This document shows, one piece after another, positions 51,670 through 59,769 of a DNA stretch of 64,000 nucleotides (the first letter of the stretch is position 1; every line of letters starts with the position of its first letter). Source of the stretch: Flavobacteriales bacterium UBA5040 (lineage in GTDB: Bacteria > Bacteroidota > Bacteroidia > Flavobacteriales > Weeksellaceae); contig DIBY01000021.1 in NCBI GenBank assembly GCA_002415135.1, positions 1-64,000 of the forward strand. The letters are read 5' to 3'. The position numbers and the translations under genes are program-made. Below the pieces are notes generated by a model. It was not told the origin of the DNA. It did not search any database and worked only from the letters and a program-made list of their open reading frames with translations.

Positions 51670-52767
51670 ATGAAAAGATTTTCCCTTATTTTTTTCGTAG
51701 TATTTTTCAATTTTTCCTTTGCACAAAAAGGAAATGTGTTAAAAATAAAACTGAATGAAGGAAATTTTATTTCAAGTTTTATGAGAGGTAAAACTGAAAA
51801 TGAATTTGTTTTAGATATTATCAAAAAGACGGATTCAGTTTTTAATTTGGATAAGAATAAAAGTTACATCGAGATTTTTGATCGATTATTAAGAAAAGAT
51901 AGTCATTTATCTTCAGCGGATTTGCAGGCATTAGATCCAGAATTTAGAAGGGAATTTGAAGCTTTGCAACTCCAGGTTGAAAATGGTTATTTGGTAGAAA
52001 TACTGAAGAAAGCAGTTGATGTAAACTTCGATGCAGGATTTCTTTCGATTTTTTTGCAAAGTAAAAATTTAAAAAACTTCTCCGTTTCTAAACCTGATTT
52101 TAATTTGTTTGAGATTAAATTTTCCACTACAGAAGATTATAATTTAGGAAAAAAAATTCTAAGTCAAAACGCATTGTCTTTTTCTGAGCCCATAGAAAAT
52201 GCAGAATTTAATGGTATTAAAAACTGTATTATTAAGGCAAATTCTGAATTGCAAAAAAACGTTTACATCAAATTAAACGATGGAGAATATTATTTCTCCC
52301 TTTCTAAAGATTTTGCGAATCAGGTTCGAAATTCAGAAGAAACTTCCAAATGTTTTGATTCCAAAACCACTTCAATTTTATTTGATGAAGGATATGATTC
52401 TGAAATTTACTCAAAATTATATCTCGTAAAAAAAGACAAAGATTTGGAAAAAGGACTTACTGAAAATGTTAATGCATTTGATTTTAAAGGAGAAACTTCA
52501 GAAAGTTCTTACAAGGATAATTTATTTTTTATCAGCATTTTTACGAATGAAAAAGCCCAGAAAAGTCTGCAGGAATTTTCTCAAAGAAATTTAGGAAAAA
52601 ATATTTTTATCTCGAATGGTAATAATTTAATTCTAAATCCGGAAGTTTCTGTCGTCCTTGAAGAAGGAAAAATTCTGTTCACTGGAAATCTTTTTGATGA
52701 AAAGTGGCAAGAATTTTTTAAAGCAATTCAGTTCCAGGTTTTCAAAAATAGCATTTCGTTTCAGTAA
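51670..52767 (+). CDS. Exported hypothetical protein, C-terminus faintly SecD-like
   Basis: A 365-residue protein with signal peptide MKRFSLIFFVVFFNFSFAQ that I do not recognise overall. Residues about 90-260 alternate short strands and helices. The final portion, NIFISNGNNLILNPEVSV followed by GKILFTGNLFDEKW, recalls the first periplasmic domain of SecD (value-strand, then a glycine-rich ITGNF turn). That is a weak resemblance. It starts 5 bp after hemN and so is probably co-transcribed. A terminator follows at 52795. Confidence 0.65.
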   Translation: MKRFSLIFFVVFFNFSFAQKGNVLKIKLNEGNFISSFMRGKTENEFVLDIIKKTDSVFNLDKNKSYIEIFDRLLRKDSHLSSADLQALDPEFRREFEALQLQVENGYLVEILKKAVDVNFDAGFLSIFLQSKNLKNFSVSKPDFNLFEIKFSTTEDYNLGKKILSQNALSFSEPIENAEFNGIKNCIIKANSELQKNVYIKLNDGEYYFSLSKDFANQVRNSEETSKCFDSKTTSILFDEGYDSEIYSKLYLVKKDKDLEKGLTENVNAFDFKGETSESSYKDNLFFISIFTNEKAQKSLQEFSQRNLGKNIFISNGNNLILNPEVSVVLEEGKILFTGNLFDEKWQEFFKAIQFQVFKNSISFQ

Positions 52768-52794
52768 TATCTGAATTCAAAAGAATATTCAGGG

Positions 52795-52820
52795 AGTGAC
52801 TTCTATAAGTCACTTTTTTT
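52795..52820 (+). terminator. Terminator after hemN operon
   Basis: AGTGACTT and AAGTCACT pair perfectly around CTAT, followed by a T-run. The arms resemble the Crp/Fnr site but have an 8-bp spacer and a terminator layout. Confidence 0.88.
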
Positions 52821-52887
52821 ATTTGCAAAAATTTCCGAAAGATTTAATTATCTTTATGAACATAAATTATTTTAAAATTTCCTTTCT

Positions 52888-53397
52888 ATGACCATTTCTA
52901 ATAGCAATCTGAACGATATTCCAGAAATTTTCCGACTTTATGAATTAGCGCGCGATTATCAGAAAATTAAATTTCCCGGAAATCTTTGGCCAGAATTTGA
53001 TGAAGATTTCATCGCCACAGAAGTCATTGAAAACCGCCAGTTTAAAATTGTGATCGATAATCAAATTGCCTGCATTTGGGCGATTACGTATAACGATGCT
53101 CAAATTTGGGAGGAAAAAGAAAACAATGATGCAATTTATATTCATCGTATTGCGACCAATCCAGATTTTAGAGGAAATAATTTCGTTCAACTCATTGCTG
53201 ACTGGTCCAAAGATTTTGGTAAAAAGGAAAATAAGAAATTCATCAGGATGGATACCTGCGGCCAAAATGATCGCTTAATTAATCATTATAAGAATTGTGG
53301 CTTTAATTTTCTTGGAATGAAAAAATTAAAAGACTCGTCCGAACTGCAGTTGCATTATCAAAATGCTGATGTTTGTTTTTTTGAGATAGAACTTTAG
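52888..53397 (+). CDS. GNAT family N-acetyltransferase
   Basis: A 169-residue cytoplasmic acetyl-CoA-dependent acyltransferase. The GNAT core is visible as the strand IACIWAITYND, then the beta4-alpha3 segment YIHRIATNPDFRGNNFVQLI (motif A, with NPDFRG acting as the pyrophosphate-binding loop) and KKFIRMDTCGQNDRLINHYKNCGFNFLG (motif B). The substrate is unknown. It is 54 bp before the phosphoesterase gene. Confidence 0.88.
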   Translation: MTISNSNLNDIPEIFRLYELARDYQKIKFPGNLWPEFDEDFIATEVIENRQFKIVIDNQIACIWAITYNDAQIWEEKENNDAIYIHRIATNPDFRGNNFVQLIADWSKDFGKKENKKFIRMDTCGQNDRLINHYKNCGFNFLGMKKLKDSSELQLHYQNADVCFFEIEL

Positions 53398-53450
53398 CAA
53401 ACTAAAACTTTTTTCCTAAAAAATTTATATTACCAAAAATTACAAAACAG

Positions 53451-54368
53451 ATGATTGACTTTATAGGTGACGTTCACGGTCACGCAGACAAATTGGAAGA
53501 ATTGCTTTTAAAGTTGGGTTATTCAAAACCAAACAGTTTTTACGTTCATTCGAATCCGCAGAGAAAAGTTTTGTTTGTTGGTGATTATATTGATAGAGGA
53601 CCGAAAATCAGAGAGACTTTAGAAATTGTAAAATCAATGGTTGATAACGGAAGTGCAATTGCATTAATGGGAAATCACGAGTACAATGCGCTTTGTTTTC
53701 ATTTTCAGGAAACTGATGGTGGACATCTTCGAAAACATCTTATTAAAAATATCATTCAGCATTACGAAACTTTAAATCAATTTCAAAACAGACAGGACGA
53801 ATATGAAGAATATTTAGAGTGGTTTAAAACATTGCCACTGTTTTATGAGACAGAACAATTCCGAGCCGTTCATGCTAGTTGGGATGATAAGACGATCGCT
53901 TTTTTAAAAACTAAATTAATTGATCATCGACTTACTGATGAATTAATTTATGAATCTGTACAAAAAGAAACTCCACTTCATGAAGCCATCGAAGAAACTT
54001 TAAAAGGTAAAGAAATTAAAATGCCGGCTGGATTAGATTTTAAAGATAAAGACGGCAATGTACGAACTGAAATCAGAATAAAATGGTGGGAAGATCCTGC
54101 AGAGATGAGTTATCGAGAATTTAGTGTTGAACCATTGAAAAATCTTCCTGACACCAAAGTAGATTTGACGGTTTTAAAAAGCACAGACTTTTACAGCAAA
54201 GATAATAAACCAGTGTTCTTCGGACATTATTGGCTCAAAGGAAAACCTTTGTTAAACAGAGAAAATGTTTGCTGCCTGGATTATAGTGTGGCGAAAGAAG
54301 GATATTTAGTTGCTTACACTTTTGATGAAGAAACTAAATTAGTGAGTGAAAATTTAAAATATGTTTAA
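53451..54368 (+). CDS. Calcineurin-like metallophosphoesterase (PPP family)
   Basis: A 305-residue phosphatase of the Ser/Thr phosphatase-like group. The metal motifs are GDVHGH (residues 6-11), GDYIDRGP (about 44-51) and GNHEY (about 76-80). Later histidines lie in VHASWDD and in FFGHYW near the C-terminus. A charged insertion (about 180-250) separates the last motifs. Homologues hydrolyse phosphoproteins, Ap4A or RNA ends. The choice cannot be made here. Confidence 0.9.
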   Translation: MIDFIGDVHGHADKLEELLLKLGYSKPNSFYVHSNPQRKVLFVGDYIDRGPKIRETLEIVKSMVDNGSAIALMGNHEYNALCFHFQETDGGHLRKHLIKNIIQHYETLNQFQNRQDEYEEYLEWFKTLPLFYETEQFRAVHASWDDKTIAFLKTKLIDHRLTDELIYESVQKETPLHEAIEETLKGKEIKMPAGLDFKDKDGNVRTEIRIKWWEDPAEMSYREFSVEPLKNLPDTKVDLTVLKSTDFYSKDNKPVFFGHYWLKGKPLLNRENVCCLDYSVAKEGYLVAYTFDEETKLVSENLKYV

Positions 54369-54439
54369 ATTCTCTGTTTTATAATCGTAAATTTAGATAT
54401 CATTTTTTATAATGAAACTTGATTCACCAATTTCAAAAT

Positions 54440-55150
54440 ATGAAAACAAATCTAACCATCGACAACTACTTAGATTCCCATTATATTCACCGGAGCAATT
54501 GGTTAAGAGCTGCAGTTCTTGGTGCGAATGACGGAATAATTTCTGTTTCCAGTTTAGCCATTGGGGTAGCGGCTGCGAGTAAAACAACGGAACCAATTGT
54601 ATTGGCAACGGTTGCCGCTTTGGTTGCAGGAGCTTTGTCTATGGCAGCGGGAGAATATGTTTCAGTTAGTTCGCAAACAGACATTGAAAAGGCAGATATT
54701 GAGAGAGAAAAGCAGGAGCTGAAAGATATGCCGGAAGAAGAATTAAAGATGCTCGCTCAGATTTATGAAAAAAGAGGTCTCAAAAAAGAAACTGCCATGC
54801 AGGTCGCTTTAGAGTTTACGGAAAATGATGCTCTCGGAGCACATATTCGCGACGAATTAGGAATCAATGAAATTAGTCAGGCACATCCGATTCAGGCGGC
54901 GTTGGCTTCGGGAAGTTCTTTTGTCGCTGGTGGTGTTTTGCCCCTTTTGGTGGTGCTTTTCGCGCCACTTACAGGAATGGAGTACTGGCTTTATGGTTTC
55001 ACGATTATTTCACTGATGATTTTGGGCGCTCTTGCTGCAAAGACCGGCGGTTCAAGTGTCGGAAAAGCCATTTTACGCGTGACGGTTTGGGGCACGATTG
55101 CGATGGGATTATCTGCTTTTGTAGGTTATCTGTTTGGTGTTAATGTTTAG
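54440..55150 (+). CDS. VIT1/CCC1 family Fe2+/Mn2+ transporter
   Basis: A 236-residue membrane protein with five helices. The family signature HRSNWLRAAVLGANDGIISVSSLAIGVAAAS opens the protein, followed by AGALSMAAGEYVSVSSQTDIEKADI, in which glutamates line the metal path. A soluble helical hairpin (about 75-140, EEELKMLAQIYEKRGL) precedes three C-terminal helices. The ATG at 54440 is used; a TTG seven codons upstream is unlikely. It lies 8 bp before the chromate transporter, forming an ion-transport pair. Confidence 0.9.
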   Translation: MKTNLTIDNYLDSHYIHRSNWLRAAVLGANDGIISVSSLAIGVAAASKTTEPIVLATVAALVAGALSMAAGEYVSVSSQTDIEKADIEREKQELKDMPEEELKMLAQIYEKRGLKKETAMQVALEFTENDALGAHIRDELGINEISQAHPIQAALASGSSFVAGGVLPLLVVLFAPLTGMEYWLYGFTIISLMILGALAAKTGGSSVGKAILRVTVWGTIAMGLSAFVGYLFGVNV

Positions 55151-55158
55151 TTTTTTGG

Positions 55159-56289
55159 ATGAAGGTTGAAGGAAATTTAAAGGAAATTGCAAAACTTTTT
55201 CTGAAACTTGGAATCATCGGTTTCGGAGGTCCGGCGGCTCATATTGCAATGATGCAGGATGAAGTGGTGGTCAAAAGAAAATGGTTGACCGAACAGCATT
55301 TCCTGGATTTAATTGGGGCAACCAATTTAATTCCAGGTCCTAACAGCACCGAAATGGCGATTCACATCGGCCACGAAAGAGGCGGCTGGAAAGGATTAAT
55401 CATTGCCGGGCTTTGCTTTATTTTACCTGCCGTATTTATCACCGGAGTTTTTGCCTGGCTTTATAAAGAGTATGGTCAGATCCCAGAAGTTCAACCTTTT
55501 ATTTATGGAATAAAACCGGCTATTATCGCAATTATTTTAAGCGCAGTTTATCCGTTAGCAAAAAGATCTTTAAAATCAATAGAACTGGGAATAATTGGAA
55601 TAGTGGTTTTAATTGGCTCCCTCTTTAATTTCTATGAAATTTATTTGATGTTTGGAGCCGGATTTCTCGCTTTAATTTTAGCATACTTTAGAAATAATAA
55701 GTTGAAAAACATCCACAGTTTTCTTCCATTTACTTTTTTAGAAATAATTAATACAGGTTTTCTGTCGGCGATTAATTCAAAACTCTTCTGGATATTTCTG
55801 AAAATCGGAGCCATCCTTTACGGCAGCGGTTACGTTTTATTTGCTTTTATTGATACTGAATTAGTTTCTACCGGAATTATTACCCGACAACAACTCATCG
55901 ATGCGATCGCGGTCGGACAGTTTACGCCTGGACCCGTTTTCTCTTCTGTAACATTTATTGGTTATCAAGTCAACGGCTTATCTGGTGCTGTGATTTCGAC
56001 CATTGCCATTTTCCTTCCTTCATTTATATTTGTGGCTTTTCTGAATCCTTTGGTTAAAAAGATGCGCAGTTCTGTATTGTTTTCAGCGTTTCTTGATGCG
56101 GTAAATATCGCCTCTGTCGCCATCATTATTTCAGTTTGTTTTGCCATGGGAAAAGATTCCATTACCGACTGGCGTACGATTTTTATTGCAGTTTTAAGTA
56201 TTGCTTTAACTTTTAGATATCGGAAAATAAACAGTGCATTTATCGTTTTGGGTGGTTCTATCGTTGGTTATTTATTGAACTTATTATAA
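55159..56289 (+). CDS. chrA: Chromate transporter (CHR family), two-domain
   Basis: A 376-residue inner-membrane protein with two CHR halves. The first has LKLGIIGFGGPAAHIAMM and TNLIPGPNSTEMAIHIGHERGGWKG, the second FWIFLKIGAILYGSGYVLFAF and AVGQFTPGPVFSSVTFIGYQ. The paired GFGGP/PGP motifs are diagnostic. Some members export chromate; others have unknown anions. It starts 8 bp after the VIT1/CCC1 gene. Confidence 0.9.
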   Translation: MKVEGNLKEIAKLFLKLGIIGFGGPAAHIAMMQDEVVVKRKWLTEQHFLDLIGATNLIPGPNSTEMAIHIGHERGGWKGLIIAGLCFILPAVFITGVFAWLYKEYGQIPEVQPFIYGIKPAIIAIILSAVYPLAKRSLKSIELGIIGIVVLIGSLFNFYEIYLMFGAGFLALILAYFRNNKLKNIHSFLPFTFLEIINTGFLSAINSKLFWIFLKIGAILYGSGYVLFAFIDTELVSTGIITRQQLIDAIAVGQFTPGPVFSSVTFIGYQVNGLSGAVISTIAIFLPSFIFVAFLNPLVKKMRSSVLFSAFLDAVNIASVAIIISVCFAMGKDSITDWRTIFIAVLSIALTFRYRKINSAFIVLGGSIVGYLLNLL

Positions 56290-56401
56290 AGTTGAAAACT
56301 GTAAAATATCATAATCGATTTTTAATGCTTCCCTTTTTTGTAAATTACGGGTCCGAAAAGTCAATAATCTTTTGATCTCAAAATCTAAAAATACCTTCAA
56401 A

Positions 56402-56839
56402 ATGGAATCCAGAATAAATGTCTCAAAAGTAGATCCCAAAGCCTACGAAGCCATGATTGGCTTAGAGAAATATCTTGCTCAAAGTGGATTGGATAAAATC
56501 CTTTATGAATTGATTAAAACCAGAGCCTCCCAAATCAATGGTTGCGCTTATTGCATTAATATGCATACCCGAGATGCCATGGAATTGGGTGAAAGATCGC
56601 AACGGTTATTTCTATTAAACGCTTGGCGCGAAACAGAACTTTTTACCGAAAAAGAGAAAGCAGTTTTAGCATTGACGGAAGCGATGACTTTAATTACCAA
56701 CGGTCATGTGCCAGATGAGGTTTACAAAAATGCGGAAGCTCATTTAACACCAAATGAATTGGCAGCGGTGATTATGGCGGTAGTTGCAATTAATGGTTGG
56801 AACAGAATCGCGATTACGACGAGAATGCCTTTAAATTAA
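56402..56839 (+). CDS. Carboxymuconolactone decarboxylase/AhpD-like protein
   Basis: A 145-residue helical protein with the AhpD-type motif ASQINGCAYCINMHTRDA (redox-active CxxC plus histidine). The downstream LLNAWRETELFTEKEKAVLALTEAMTLI and VIMAVVAINGWNRIAI complete the fold. Such proteins act as alkylhydroperoxidases that reduce peroxides through the cysteine pair. The ATG at 56402 is preferred over a TTG 30 bp earlier. It is followed by a region with an operator-like palindrome. Confidence 0.88.
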   Translation: MESRINVSKVDPKAYEAMIGLEKYLAQSGLDKILYELIKTRASQINGCAYCINMHTRDAMELGERSQRLFLLNAWRETELFTEKEKAVLALTEAMTLITNGHVPDEVYKNAEAHLTPNELAAVIMAVVAINGWNRIAITTRMPLN

Positions 56840-56940
56840 AGGAAGATTCATTTTACTTTAAAAATTAAATTGTACTAATTTTTTAACCACAAAAACAGCA
56901 AAAGATAATTGAAATAAAAAGATTTTCAAAACGATGCAGA

Positions 56941-56956
56941 ATGATAGAACTATCAT
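56941..56956. promoter_or_regulatory. Operator-like palindrome in promoter of PLP decarboxylase
   Basis: ATGATAG-AA-CTATCAT is a perfect 7-bp dyad ending 7 bp before the -7 box at 56964. Its location overlaps the -33 to -7 spacer, a repressor position. The regulator is unknown. Confidence 0.5.
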
Positions 56957-56963
56957 TTTATAG

Positions 56964-56971
56964 TATTTTTG
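56964..56971 (+). promoter_or_regulatory. TAnnTTTG -7 box of PLP decarboxylase
   Basis: TATTTTTG followed by C, about 108 bp before the GTG start at 57080. Confidence 0.5.
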
Positions 56972-57079
56972 CATCCTTTTAATTTGCTTCTTTCAAAGTA
57001 AAACTTTTGTCTCTTTTGCGGTAAAAAAAATTATCTTTTTAATCCATTAATTTATTTCACTTAATAACCAATTCATATT

Positions 57080-58510
57080 GTGAACACCGCAGAACTCCTC
57101 TTACAATTAACAGAATTAAATAAATCCAGTCAACTGCTCGAAACGCCCGAACCAGAGCGTTTGGAAATGATTGATACCGTAACCGATTATGTGAATCAAT
57201 TTATAGCTGGACTTTCTACGGTTAAAGCTTTTCAAGATAAAGAAGCTACATCATTAGAAATTACCAACGGGAAAAGATCGCTCCCAGAACTTCTGGAATT
57301 GTATCAAAAACAAGTCGCTGAAACAGGAATCAATGCAGCTTCTGGAAAGCATTTGGGTTATATTCCAGGTGGTGGAGTTTTTACTGCGGCTCTTGCAGAT
57401 TTTATCGCTGCCATTACCAATCCATTTGCCAGCGTTCATTATGCTTCTCCCGGTGCTGCGACGATTGAAAATGAAGTGATTAATTGGTTGAAAAGCGTGT
57501 TCTCATTTCCGGAAAAATCTGTGGGATGTTTGTCTTCTGGAGGTTCAATTTCTACGTTGATTGTTTTTACTGCGGCACGAGATCATCACAAAGTGAAGAA
57601 TGAATTCATCCCAAAAAATGTGGTTTATTTAAGTGAGCAAGTTCATCATTCTACCCAAAAAGCCTTACGAATTATTGGATTGGAAGATATTGTGATTCGT
57701 TATATTTCTCTGGATGCTGATCATAAAATTAAAACAGATTCTTTAGAAGAATTGATTCAAAAAGACATCGCCGCCGGGCTTCAACCTTTCATGGTTGTGG
57801 CAACTGCGGGAACTACCGATACTGGAGCGATTGATCCTTTAGATGAAATTGCCGGCATCGCAAAAAATTACAGTTTGTGGTTTCATGTGGATGCAGCTTA
57901 CGGTGGCTTTTTTATCATCACTTCCAAAAAAGAACTGTTCAAAGGAATCGAAAAAGCAGACTCCATGATTATCGATCCGCACAAAGGATTGTTTCTTCCT
58001 TACGGTGTTGGCGCGGTTTTGATTAAAGACAGTGCTGCCGTTTTGCACTCTAATTATTACACTGCGAATTATATGCAAGATGGAGCGCAAGAAGAAATGT
58101 TGAAAAGTCCAGCTAATGTTTCGCCAGAACTGACCAAGCATTTCCGTGGACTTCGCGTGTGGTTGCCATTGCAAATGCATGGGATCGAGCCGTTCATCGC
58201 CTGTCTGGAAGAGAAATTATTATTGGTTCATTATTTTAGAAATCAGTTGGCTGGTCTCGGTTTTTGTTTAGGGCCAGAACCGGATTTGTCAATCAGTTAT
58301 TTTTGGTATCCTTTTGAAAATGATGTTGATGAAAAGAATAAACAACTGATGGATGCAATTCACGCGGACGGTTCCGTATTTTTATCTTCCTCCATTATCT
58401 GGGATCATTTCGTTATTCGAATTGCGATTTTGGCTTTTAGAACAAAAAAGGAAACCGTTGATGAAGCTGTAGAAATGATTCAGCGTTGCTTGGCAAAAGT
58501 AAATAGCTAA
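57080..58510 (+). CDS. Group II PLP-dependent amino acid decarboxylase
   Basis: A 476-residue decarboxylase of the aromatic-amino-acid/glutamate decarboxylase fold. Landmarks are GKHLGYIPGGGVFTAALAD, SSGGSISTL, VHHSTQKALRIIGL, the Asp in WFHVDAAYGGFF and the PLP lysine K302 in DPHKGLFLPYG. The C-terminal small domain ends in RIAILAFRTKKETVDEAVE. Likely substrates are aromatic L-amino acids, but the sequence does not settle it. The start is GTG at 57080, with no nearby in-frame ATG. Confidence 0.9.
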   Translation: MNTAELLLQLTELNKSSQLLETPEPERLEMIDTVTDYVNQFIAGLSTVKAFQDKEATSLEITNGKRSLPELLELYQKQVAETGINAASGKHLGYIPGGGVFTAALADFIAAITNPFASVHYASPGAATIENEVINWLKSVFSFPEKSVGCLSSGGSISTLIVFTAARDHHKVKNEFIPKNVVYLSEQVHHSTQKALRIIGLEDIVIRYISLDADHKIKTDSLEELIQKDIAAGLQPFMVVATAGTTDTGAIDPLDEIAGIAKNYSLWFHVDAAYGGFFIITSKKELFKGIEKADSMIIDPHKGLFLPYGVGAVLIKDSAAVLHSNYYTANYMQDGAQEEMLKSPANVSPELTKHFRGLRVWLPLQMHGIEPFIACLEEKLLLVHYFRNQLAGLGFCLGPEPDLSISYFWYPFENDVDEKNKQLMDAIHADGSVFLSSSIIWDHFVIRIAILAFRTKKETVDEAVEMIQRCLAKVNS

Positions 58511-58606
58511 ACAAAATATACTTAGATTAAAAATTTTAATCTTTAACTATTCGCCTAGAAACGAGGTTTTGACAAATCAGAATATTCGAAAATATAAAAA
58601 AATTAA

Positions 58607-59509
58607 ATGCTTCCGATTGCCTTCCATCCTATATATAAACATCCTTTACCAGAAGGTCATAAATTTCCGATGTTGAAATATGAATTATTACCCCAACAAT
58701 TACTCTTAGAAGGTATCGCTGAGGAAAGTGATTTCTTCGCACCTGAACCTGCTGATTTAAAAGAGGTCTACGCAATTCATGACCACGAATATGTCGACCG
58801 TTTATTGAATGTAACTTTGGATGCAAAAGCGCAACGGAAAATAGGTTTTCCCTTATCCGCTGATTTAATCGAACGGGAATTACGAATTGCACAGGGAACT
58901 ATTTCTGGTTGTGTAAAAGCTTTTCAAACTGGAGTCGCCTTTAATATTGCTGGCGGAACGCATCATGCATTTACGAATCGGGGCGAAGGATTTTGCATGT
59001 TGAATGATCAGGCAATTGCAGCGAACTATTTATTAGATCAAAAATTGGCTTCCAAAATTTTAATCATTGATTTAGATGTTCATCAGGGAAATGGAACGGC
59101 AGAAATTTTTCAGAATAATTCAAACGTTTTTACTTTCTCTGTGCATGGTCAAACTAATTATCCTTTTAAAAAAGAAGTTTCTGATTTAGATATCGGGCTT
59201 CCGAATGGAACTGCTGACGATGAATATTTAAAAATAATTCATGAATACGTTCCTAAATTAATAGCTCAGGAAAAGCCTGCTTTTATTTTCTATCTAAGTG
59301 GCGTCGATATTTTAGAATCTGATAAATTAGGGAATCTGAGTGTTTCCGTGGATGGTTGCAAAAAGAGAGATGAAATTGTTTTGTCAAATTGTAAAAAATT
59401 TGAAATTCCAGTTCAGGTCAGTATGGGCGGCGGTTATTCTCCAGAAATTAAAATCATTATCGCGGCTCACACCAATACTTATCGTGTGGCTGCAGACTTA
59501 TTTAATTAA
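58607..59509 (+). CDS. Histone-deacetylase-family protein (AcuC/HDAC-like)
   Basis: A 300-residue zinc amidohydrolase of the arginase/deacetylase superfamily. Active-site elements are AGGTHHAF (the paired histidines), IIDLDVHQGNGTAEIF (Asp-His zinc ligands) and YLSGVDILESDKLGNLSVS (third ligand Asp). Homologues deacetylate acetyl-lysine, polyamines or acetoin-system proteins. The target is unknown. It converges on the large AAA+ gene with a repeat element between. Confidence 0.9.
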   Translation: MLPIAFHPIYKHPLPEGHKFPMLKYELLPQQLLLEGIAEESDFFAPEPADLKEVYAIHDHEYVDRLLNVTLDAKAQRKIGFPLSADLIERELRIAQGTISGCVKAFQTGVAFNIAGGTHHAFTNRGEGFCMLNDQAIAANYLLDQKLASKILIIDLDVHQGNGTAEIFQNNSNVFTFSVHGQTNYPFKKEVSDLDIGLPNGTADDEYLKIIHEYVPKLIAQEKPAFIFYLSGVDILESDKLGNLSVSVDGCKKRDEIVLSNCKKFEIPVQVSMGGGYSPEIKIIIAAHTNTYRVAADLFN

Positions 59510-59607
59510 TTTATAGTCGCTTTTTTTCTAAAATCACTAATAAGATTGTTGCGGTTGTTTTGCAATTTTAATTTTCTTTTTACACCCAATCTTTAAAATA
59601 AAACCCA

Positions 59608-59760
59608 ATCTCCTAGCCGTGATAGGAGTGGAAATGCCGCCGGCAGCAGGTCTATTTTTTCTAACGCAAAAAGAGCGACCAACGGAAGCTCCTTTGTGTG
59701 TTTTCAGAAAAAAAGATCTGCAACAAGGGATTGCAACGGATAGCGCGATTAGCTTCTAAA
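59608..59760. repeat. Structured intergenic repeat with long hairpin
   Basis: A hairpin CTCCTA/TAGGAG (59610-59628) is followed by a long stem. GCAGGTCT (59646-59653) pairs with AGATCTGC (59714-59721), continued by TTTTTTCT/AGAAAAAA and ACGCAAA/TTTGTGT, with an inner GAGC/GCTC. The outer text TAGCCGTGATAGGAGTGG and CAACGGATAGCGCGATTAGC resembles, from memory, a repeat found between convergent genes in many flavobacteria; I could not check this. It sits between two converging genes and could act as a terminator or be a mobile repeat. Confidence 0.6.
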
Positions 59761-59769
59761 ATAATGAAA

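Noticed and set aside
52795..52820. Fourth Crp/Fnr site (AGTGACTT...AAGTCACT)
   Set aside because: The spacer is 8 bp instead of 4 between the GTGAC arms. It is followed by a T-run directly after a stop codon, so it is a terminator.
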